Source: Acanthacorydalis orientalis (lineage: Eukaryota > Arthropoda > Insecta > Megaloptera > Corydalidae). Taken from it: a stretch of 64,000 nt of DNA. The first letter of the stretch is position 1. The number at the start of each line of letters is the position of its first letter. Where the stretch lies: positions 23,107,959 through 23,171,958 of the forward strand of contig CM068319.1 in NCBI GenBank assembly GCA_034766995.1, written 5' to 3'. The translations under genes were made by a program, and so were the position numbers. The notes under the pieces are model-generated. The model did not search any database and was not told the DNA's origin. It saw nothing but the letters and a program-made list of their open reading frames with translations. Positions 55,310 to 64,000 of the stretch are shown here, piece by piece.

Positions 55310-58161
55310 TCAATTAGCTGTAGCGATGAGCATTGATAAAAGAGCTTGCTGTTGTTCTGAAGATAACGGAGCCATACAAGCTTGAAATACTCTGTCATTA
55401 TTCTGTAACAAATTATTAAAATTACTTAAAGTTGACTTAATAAAAAAAAAAAACAGTTTAGATCTTTTTTTTAAATTAATTTTTTTTTATTTACATATTT
55501 CTGGAAAAAAAATAATGGTGAATTTATTAACAAAAAGAAAATAAAAATATGTATTTATTTATGGTAATGAATCAGTATTCATATTTCAAAATTTTTCTTT
55601 TTGAAAACGTTAATGAAATTAAATATTTTAAATATAAACAAATAATAAAAATTCTTATAATGAGAACATACCTGTACTTGCCGTACAATATTAGCCATAC
55701 GTTTTGTTACTTCTTGTTCTGAATGAACAACATCACGTTCAAAAGCACTTGCAATAATTTTAATTAAAGAAGGTACATTGATGTTATCATGTCCAAGTAC
55801 AATTGGATGATTTGTTTCTATTAAGTCACAAAGGTAACCATAAACATGAACAGCTTCATCTTCATCTTCTATTACTGGTAACCAACTTAACCAATGCCGT
55901 AAAACTTTATCAACATCAATTTGTGAACTATTATATTTTAAAATTTTAGTAACTGCAGATATGGCATTTTCGGTAGGATTAATATTTTCAACTGATTTAC
56001 TTTCTGGGCTATTTATAACATCCATTAGAATATGAACTACTTTAGCTAAATGAGGAGCAAATTGTTCACCACCAAACTGTGCTAAAACACCTAATCCATA
56101 TGCTGCTGCTTGTCTAACTTCACTTGAGCTATCTGTTGAATAAGTAATTAACCACTTCAAAAAAAAGGCTTCATATTTAATACATTCTGGCCCTCCAAAT
56201 TCAATAACATCATCAAAAACACATAATCCCCATTGACGATCTGGCCAAGGTCGATTTGGTGTTAAAAGTTGTGCAAAATAAGGACAAAGTTGATCAAACA
56301 ATGGTAAGAAATCTGCTTTAAATGTTACAAATAATGCATGAATTATATCTGCCACTTTTGAAAGGGTGTAAAAATCTTCATTGTCTTCATCTTTTAATTG
56401 CTCTTCAACAACTTCATCATAATCTTCATCAAGTCTTTTTTCATGCCTTTGAGCATCTCGATCAAAATGTTCTTTCATTAATTTATGTAAAATTCTTAAT
56501 AATTCATGCATTGCTGCATCAGAGAGACATCCTGCTCCAAGAGTTTCAATACATTTTGCCATAGAATTCATTAATTCAAACTTTACTTCTGATTCTGGTT
56601 CGGTATCAATAGCTTTCAATAGCTCAGGACATATAAATGTCCACATGTTTCCTAGATACTGAGGTCCTCTAATTTTAGCACAATCTAATAGATAAGGCAA
56701 AGATTCAGCTGCAGCTGTTCGTACTCCATCATGAAAATAAAATTTTAACATTGGAACCATTAATTTAACAACTTCTTCAGCATAATCTGCAAATCCTTCT
56801 TTTAATTCTCTTGCATAACACACTAACATTTCACATGCTGATGCTTTATCTTCCAAGCCTAATAAATATAAAAAATAAATTGTAATTTTTTTCAAACAAT
56901 TTTAATAATAGATCACAAAATGTATTATAATAATGAGGAAAAAAAACGTGTGTATTAATATATATCTATATATTTACCTGCTGTTCTAATACCAAAATTT
57001 TGTTGTTCACCCAAAGAAACAAACTGCCAATCTACATCACTCTCAACTCCTTGCAAATCATCATTATCAAGTAAAGCAACTTCAGGTTTCATTGAAGCTG
57101 TTCTCATTACTGGTCCCATAACTAAAGGTAAATATTGTTCAAATTGTTTACCCAAAATCTTACAAATTCTTGCCCAGGCTGATATCAAATAACTTGTTTG
57201 GGGATCATCATCTGGCAAATCACCTTCGGTATGTGTTTTTAAAAGCATATCCATAACTTCACTTGCATCTCGCATGAATTTATCAGCACCTACAGCAAGA
57301 CCAATCAGCGAAACGCATTCTATTGTTTTTCCACGCAACATTTTCAATTCCTCCGTATTAGCATTTAGAATTATGTATTTTAAACATGGCATTAAACGAT
57401 CATAATACGTAACAAATTCTTTTTCTGATGTATCAGCAACAGATGCGATTGTAGTAACTACTTGTTCTAGAACTAACTTTGTACCTCTTTGGACCAACTG
57501 TATGAATAAAAACTATATAAGTTCTTTTTTCAAAGATTAATAAAATAAAAAAAAGTATCAAACTAAGTCATATACACTTAATCTTAATAAGAGAAACTGG
57601 CATTAACAATTTCACTAGTATATTCTCTATTTTATAAGAATATTTATATCATTATCAGTTATCCTTGACAAAACAGCCTCACTGATCAAAATTAAGTCAT
57701 TTAATTATAAGAATTTATTTATAAGTACTAACAAAGAGTAATTTATATGCACTAATTACAAATTATTAAACATCATCACTATTAAGTAATTTTTCTATGA
57801 ATTTTATTTATAATGTATATTTTCACAAATAAATTATTTTTTCACTCCACGAACCACACAATATGTTTCCAATCAAAAAATATCCAATAAAATATTATTA
57901 TTATTGATTGTTGCTTATGCCCATTTTGATGGCAACACCAACATCCTCCTCAAAGCATCAAAGATTTTTTTTTACATTGGCACTCAGGGGATGATGGTGT
58001 TGCTGTTGACATACACATAAGTGAGAATCAAAAATAATCAATAATAATTTATCGAATATTCTAATCAGAAACATTTTTTATTGTTTGTACAGTGAAAAAA
58101 AGAATTCATTTGTGAAAGTGAATTTAGCTAATGTCAGAACTGGTTTGCTTATAATACTTAA

Positions 58162-58244
<83 letters not shown>

Positions 58245-61200
58245 GTATGTATATATATACTATCAAATATGGATAAACACAATGTCAATTCTTTACACTG
58301 AAATTAACTTTTGAAGATAAAAATAATATTAGATTACATTATTTAACAATAAATAAGTCAAGAAATAAGAAACAAGAAGCATATACACTTTTTATAATCT
58401 GTATTTTTGTTTCATTTATAGATTGCTAATGTCAGATTTCACAAATAAATAATTTTGCACACAGCATAGAAATTGTTTCATATCAAAATGTTCAAAAATT
58501 AATCTTTGTTCATTTTGATTATTACCTCTGTGCATTACATTAATAATACCATCTTCAGAGTGCTAAGGAACAGAAAAATCTGTCTCTATGCAAAAGTAAG
58601 TCCTATATATAGAAACTAATATATATTTTTTTATTTTTTAATTTCAGCTTTACAACTGTTTTTTGTTGATTGCAGTTTTTTCATTTTACTTTTATATAAT
58701 TTGGTATGGGAATATTAGTGTATTTAAAATTGACATTTTAAACCTAACTTAATACATCTTATACCAGCAATATAAATTTACTTTCAATAGTAACTGGCCG
58801 GTGAACATAAATCTCTTTATAACTAGCTTAAACTAGAATTATTTCTATTATTTATTATTTTTATTTGAATTAATTATTTCTAACATGACTTAAATGAAAT
58901 ATTATCATTACCTAAGCAGGTACTCGACAAATAACAGGTATATACCATGCCTGTACACGATGTGTTAAAAAGAATGTATAAGTACTTTTATTATCTATTA
59001 TTAAATGAACAATACATGATCACTTGTATTCTTCATAAAAATTATGATATAGAGAATTCATTCATTACTAATATTAGTTAATATTTCTTTTTTATTTATT
59101 AAATACACTATTTGAATCAGAATTATTATATTTAAACATTCATTCTACTTGACATTCTAAAGTTAAAAAAATATGATAATTATAATTTTTACTATTGTTT
59201 TTTGTTAAATTATTCCAATACATTATGTATATCAGGTATAAAAAAATAAAACTTACTTCATTGAATTTTGCTGTCAAAATTGCTTCTAATTTTCCCATAA
59301 TAGCATCAAGATATTGTGTCAATATATTTTTTGGACAATCTTCTGAAAAATTTACTAATGCAGCACCAGCATGAGCTTGTACTCTAGGATTTGTATTATC
59401 ATCTAATACCATCAATAAGCCAGGAACAACACGATCATGAAATTTCTTTTCAAAAATAGGAGCAAAATCTGTAGACATCTGCCCAATCGCATTACAAGCT
59501 GCATATCGAACTCTTGGGTGCTACAACAAAAATATTATTTCTTATAATATTTATAAGTATACTGTGTCTATTCTTATTAATATCATAATTTGTAAATTTT
59601 TATATGTATTTTTACTGATACAATAAGTCTTATTATTTTAATTTTTTGAATACTAGATTTCTTTTATACTTTCAATGGAACATTAAGTTCAAACTCTAAA
59701 ACTGTAAACTTGAAAACATTTCAGTAAAGAATATGACTTATAATGACCACAAATAAAGTATATATATATGTATAAATTTTTTTTTCATTATTACACTATA
59801 AAAAATTAAATTTTATGAAAGGTTTTTGATACTAATAACATTAAAAATACAATTCATAATGTATTAAAACTATGTAAATATTCATAATTAAACATGTAAA
59901 TAAATTGTGTATATACTTACAGGGTCAGAAAGAAATGTAAGAACACCATCCATTATCTGCCCCAGCATAGTTTCCATTTGTTTGTGACACCCTTCACCAA
60001 TAGCACTTACTGCCATTAATGCTGCATGTCTTTGTTTCCAGTCTGAACTCCCTAACATTGCTGGTATAGCAGCTACTACTTGAGGAAGTACAGTTTTACC
60101 ACCAAGACCACATGCTAATCGGTCAAGTGCTGATTCTGCAACCACATTATTTGAATCATTGTCATCCTCAACTATTTCATCACTAATACTCCAATCATCT
60201 TCATCTTCCAAGTCTGTCATCATTTGAAGTATTAATGGAACAAGAACTTCTATATATTTTCCAGCAACTTTTCTTACCATGGCTGGTGCTGTCTCAGACA
60301 ATGTAACCATTACTTCTAAACACAGTTGTCGCCAATTTTCTAAAATATCAGAATTACTAAAAACTTTCATGCAGATTTCAAAAATAACGTGAAGTTGAGG
60401 TCGTAAATATTTTGGTGTAGTTTCTGCTAAATCAATTAGAACTTTAAGAAGTGCATCATCATCTTGTTTTTCAATACTTTCAGTTATAACCTGTATCATG
60501 CCTGGGAGTAAATCTGCAAAATGTTTCAATAACCCAGCTTCCTTTTCATGTAAAAGAATAAAAGCACCAGCTGCTCTCACAGCTTGGAACCTTACTTCAT
60601 AAGATGTTGTAGACATTAATGATTGCTGAAGCATTTGCTTTATAAGATCAAGATAATTTGTCTGTTGATTTCCAAATACACCAGGAACTATAGTAAACAT
60701 ACGAAGAGCAGATTCTTTTAAAGTATCATTAGAAGCATTAGCACACTGAAATAAAAATTGCAAAAATTCTGGCCATTGATTATTTCCATCATCATCAATA
60801 AGATTTCTGGCTACTTCTGCAGCAACTTCACAGGTTTTTCGGCTCATCGAGGTAGTTTGATCTTGTTGCACTGTTAATAAAACACGTTCCTTTAATTGTA
60901 ACTGTGCTTCCCCATTTAATTTAGGATAAAATTCCATGAATTCAGCAGTAAATAAACGTCTTAATAATACAGCTGCCATCTGACGTACTTCTTCTCCCAT
61001 TTCTCCATTTTCAATTGTCGTTAGGAGATGTGTAACCTTTACATCAACTGGCAAGTTAGTATAGGCTTCCTAAACATAAAAAAATGTATATTTAGACACA
61101 TACTTTTTAACTTTATGTGATGATTGCTAATGATCTCATGTATCTATCTTAAAAATAAAACTTGACTTATATTCACTTCTAGATATACATATATACACAG

Positions 61201-61514
61201 ATATAAACAAACATACATACATATATATGTGTGTGTGTGTGTGTGTGCATATATTTAAAAGAATCTGATAAATTTACATTTACTTTAGCCATTTAATTTT
61301 AACTTATTTCAAATAAAATTTTAACTTGTTTTTGATATAAACTTATACTTCCACTAAATATGGACTAACTATTAATGATGAAATACGATCTTAAAAAACA
61401 CAATTTTAAAGTAAATCTTAACTGTTTATTTTGAAACAACTTCATAATAAATGCATAAATTAACATTTTAATAAAAACTTCATTTGCCTGCTTTAAATTA
61501 CATTTAATGAATGT

Positions 61515-61574
<60 letters not shown>

Positions 61575-62305
61575 CATATTATAATTTATTTCAATCATTT
61601 ATTGATAACATGTAATAATATAGTGGCAATCTGACAGTTATAATGAAATAAATTTAGAAATTTAAATTGGAATTTTTCACTATTACAAAATAATGTAGAT
61701 ATGGACAATGTAATAACTAGAAGACAAAAGATATGATCAATAAAAAAATTAGTACTAAATATATCTAATCAAAGATATATTTAATAAGTGCTTTAAAACT
61801 CAATATAAATGATCTACTTTCATACTGCTTCAATAAACATTAGCTAAACAAATTCTTTAACAAACTAATATTTGAAAAAACAGACATACTTAAACTAAAC
61901 CATAAAAAAGGATTGTTATTTTAAATGATCCATGTGGCAGAATTTGAATTTCATTTCTAAACTTTTTGCCGCCATTTTATATAAAAATAAACTAAGATTA
62001 TATTTCAAAAGTTAACAAATGATAAATAAAAAGAACTCGCATTAACAATAAATAAAACATTTCTGCTGAGAAACCATGACTCATTAATGTAACATATAAG
62101 AAAAACCATGCCATGCTTTTATGACACTAATAGTGAACATTATTTACTGGATATGAATAACAATTCTAATATACTCGTAATTATATTCATATACAAATAG
62201 ATTTGATGTAAACGTCTACGCTACCTCTGCACGAGAACGAATGTCATTATCAGTAGATAAAAAAGCATTCAAAAGTTGACGGAATTGCTCTCGATCCGCA
62301 GCCAT
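55310..62305 (-). CDS. Ipo5: Importin-5 (karyopherin beta-3, RanBP5)
   Basis: Importin-5 is a HEAT-repeat nuclear import receptor that carries ribosomal proteins, histones and other cargo through the pore and releases them on RanGTP. Exons in order: 62225-62305, 59921-61069, 59257-59520, 56978-57497, 55672-56858 and 55310-55402, all in phase, giving 1097 residues, the same as the human protein. Landmarks are [13 protein letters not shown] (HEAT 1-2), the acidic loop [11 protein letters not shown] with [14 protein letters not shown] after it, the KKFHDRV region, [15 protein letters not shown], and [20 protein letters not shown] near the C-terminus. The start has a strong context (CACCATGGCT). 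The second and fifth exons are long and intronless; the long introns are between exons 1-2 and 3-4. Confidence 0.98.
57821..58117. mobile_element. 297-bp long-armed hairpin (foldback/MITE-like) in an Ipo5 intron
   Basis: The left arm starting TTTCACAAATAAATTATTTT and the reverse complement of the right arm, TTTCACAAATGAATTCTTTT, align for about 130 bases. The match includes ATGTTTC, an AT(C/T)CAATAAA-type block, TATTATTATTGATT, CTTATG and GCAACACCA-CATCC close to the centre at about 57969. A third, weaker partial copy starts at 58437 (TTTCACAAATAAATAATTTT). The element is non-coding. In RNA it would fold as one long stem in either orientation. Confidence 0.65.
58166..58240. repeat. (TA)n microsatellite beside the Ipo5 hairpin
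   Basis: About 75 bases of pure TA repeat, 50 bases from the end of the hairpin element. Confidence 0.95.
61070..62224 (-). other. Ipo5 intron 1
   Basis: AT-rich first intron with CA/TG arrays near 61217-61250 and TA at 61519-61568. GCCGCCATTTT at about 61967-61977 is a good YY1/Pleiohomeotic-type motif, often found just downstream of starts of housekeeping genes. Confidence 0.5.
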
Positions 62306-62774
62306 GGTGAGCACACAATTAAAAAAAGCAGCACAGTAATACCACAATATAATAATTTATTTAAAAAAGCTAGTTACTTTTGTATGATAATAATTTGAAT
62401 TTAATTTAAAATAATTTTCTTCGACATGAATCAATTGCAAATATTTAAATGCATACTAAATTATATTGATACGAATGAAATATGACATTACAAATCCCTA
62501 ACATCTTAGTTATGAAATTATTTTTGAAAATGAATTAAATTGTAGAAACCTTTCATTTTAATGTTAAAATTAATTTACCATACTGTACAGCGCTCAATTT
62601 AAATATAATGTCAAAAAAAATATTACATTTAAATACATATATTGAAAAAAAACGTACATTCTTTTTTAAAAAATGCACTTTAGATAACTTTTAGTTTTTT
62701 TTTTAATTAAAATAAATATTTAAATTCTTTTTTATTTAGGAAATCACATGTAGTCATTAGTTCGGTTTAAAGCC
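62306..62774. promoter_or_regulatory. Shared divergent promoter of Ipo5 and GRTP1-like gene
   Basis: The start codons of importin-5 (minus) and the TBC-domain gene (plus) are only 469 bp apart, so both promoters and leaders lie in this AT-rich segment. I see no clear TATA or initiator. Confidence 0.6.
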
Positions 62775-64000
62775 ATGAAAAAAAATACAGTGAAGTCAAA
62801 TTTTAGGTAAGTCACACATTTTTTTAGGCATCAAATTAATTTTTATTTTATTATGCACAACTAACTGTTCATACGCATCTGTTTATAAATATATATATAT
62901 ATATTTATTTAAATATACGTATGTAATTTATCAATATGGATATGTATTTTTTTTAATTAGGTTATTGTAACACACCTATAAATTAATATAATTCGTAAAA
63001 AAATACGTGTGTATATATATATAAAATATGTGTGTGTAAATAAAATGTTATATTTTCAGTAAAATTGATGAATATGGATTTGAACGGCCAGATGATTTTG
63101 ATTACATTGAATATGAAGAGTTCATGTCAAAATATTTACCATTTTTAGCAAGAAGAGCAAAAAAATGGTCAGAATTGTTAAAACAAAACACATCCTTAAA
63201 GCCTAATAGTAAACTGAAACGATATATACGTAAAGGTATACCTAGTGAACATAGACCAAAGGTGTGGTTGGCCATATCTGGTGCTAATGTACTACGAGAA
63301 AAAGAACCTCAATTATATACTGAATTGCAATGTAAAGATTTTTTAAAGGATGTTGTTGACTCAATTAAAATAGATTTGCCGAGAACATTTCCAGATAACA
63401 TCTATTTTTGTCAAACGAATGACGTTCAACAACAATTGTTTAGAATTTTAACAGCATATGCCCATTATAACACAGATGTAGGATATTGTCAAGGAATGAA
63501 TTATATTGCAGGTAAATGAGTAATTTAATATTAAATAATTAATTCTGATTATAAAAATTTTTAGGATTACTTTTACTTGTTACAAAAAATGAAGAACAAA
63601 CATTTTGGTTACTTCTCATTTTGGTGAATAAAATACTTCCATCCAGTTATTATACACAAAATATGTCTGGTTTAATCACAGATATAAATGTGTTTGAACA
63701 GCTTGTTGAAATCAAAGATCCAGTAGTAAATAAGCATTTAAAAGATCTGGGTTTAGCATGGCCAATAGTTGCTACAAAGTGGTTTGTTTGTCTATTTGCA
63801 GAAGTTTTACCAACAGAGGTAAAAAGTAATATGCAATTTTCCATAATTTTTTTTATTCATTTCTGTCTTAAATTTAGACCGTATTACGAGTTTGGGATTG
63901 TATGTTTATGGAAGGAAATAAGATATTGTTTCGTGTAGCATTAGCCCTTATAAGAAGTAATCATAATGAACTTCTTAAATCAGATGATTTTGCAGCTGTA
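62775..64000 (+). CDS. GRTP1: TBC-domain Rab GAP, GRTP1-like (5' four exons)
   Basis: TBC proteins stimulate GTP hydrolysis by Rab GTPases. Exons 62775-62806, 63060-63511, 63565-63818 and 63878-64000 (continuing outside) join in phase and give about 287 residues. The catalytic arginine finger is R119 in IDLPR and the glutamine finger Q155 in GYCQGM, both intact, so an active GAP is expected. YIRKGIPSEHRPKVW marks the start of the domain, and the short N-terminus (about 60 residues before it, with GFERPDDFDYIEYEEF) fits the GRTP1/TBC1D6 type. Exon 1 encodes only MKKNTVKSNF plus two bases; the start is the only Met in that short exon and has the good donor AG|GTAAGT. Subfamily assignment is less sure than the domain. 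Confidence 0.9.

Larger units (their letters stand above)
57498..59256 (-). other. Ipo5 intron 3
   Basis: The 1.76-kb intron contains the hairpin element, a long TA array (58166-58240), and the partial third copy near 58437. No additional exon is needed, because the flanking exons are contiguous in the protein family. Confidence 0.7.

Overview
The window is eukaryotic nuclear DNA from an insect. It is very AT-rich, the genes are split by GT-AG introns, and long (TA)n microsatellites occur roughly every 1.5 kb in introns and intergenic DNA but never inside the coding exons I modelled. All seven protein-coding genes are conserved animal genes, and the proteins look insect-like. The base composition and gene spacing suggest a hymenopteran, perhaps a bee. 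That species guess is an inference; the gene identities are firm.

Layout from left to right. (1) 664-27019, minus strand: the 5' nine coding exons of Rim, the presynaptic active-zone scaffold. They encode the zinc finger, PDZ, C2A and RIM-BP-binding motif; the C2B end lies beyond base 1. Its two largest introns (9.3 and 7.1 kb) carry CpG-richer islands that could be internal promoters or enhancers. (2) 30844-34234, plus: brother of tout-velu (botv, EXTL3 orthologue), a heparan-sulfate glycosyltransferase, complete in 4 exons (949 aa). (3) 37293-41475, plus: DZIP1/Iguana, a ciliary-base and Hedgehog-pathway zinc-finger coiled-coil protein, complete in 7 exons (1023 aa). (4) 43273-48136, minus: ECT2/pebble, the RhoGEF of cytokinesis, complete in 6 exons (890 aa). 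(5) 49799-53280, minus: CTP:phosphocholine cytidylyltransferase (PCYT1), complete in 4 coding exons (371 aa). (6) 55310-62305, minus: importin-5 (karyopherin beta-3), complete in 6 exons (1097 aa). (7) 62775-64000, plus: the first four exons of a TBC-domain Rab GAP of the GRTP1 type, running off the right edge.

The genes do not form one pathway. They are a neuronal scaffold, a glycosyltransferase, a cilium protein, a cytokinesis GEF, a lipid enzyme, a nuclear import receptor and a Rab GAP. Two pairs are divergent (Rim/botv, 3.8 kb apart; importin-5/GRTP1, 469 bp apart), and one is convergent (DZIP1/ECT2).

Between the genes I found structures no gene model explains: a 518-bp MITE-like element with TA target duplications (34888-35405); a 297-bp long-armed hairpin inside an importin-5 intron (57821-58117); a THAP-domain-like fragment (36000-36167); an orphan exon-like reading frame (41804-41912); two related GC-rich repeat copies in otherwise AT-rich DNA (29889-29946 and 51464-51522); a CCAAT/CRE/E2F site cluster upstream of Rim; and several GC-rich hairpins. 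All exon boundaries were set by reading splice sites and checking phase by hand. None has transcript support.
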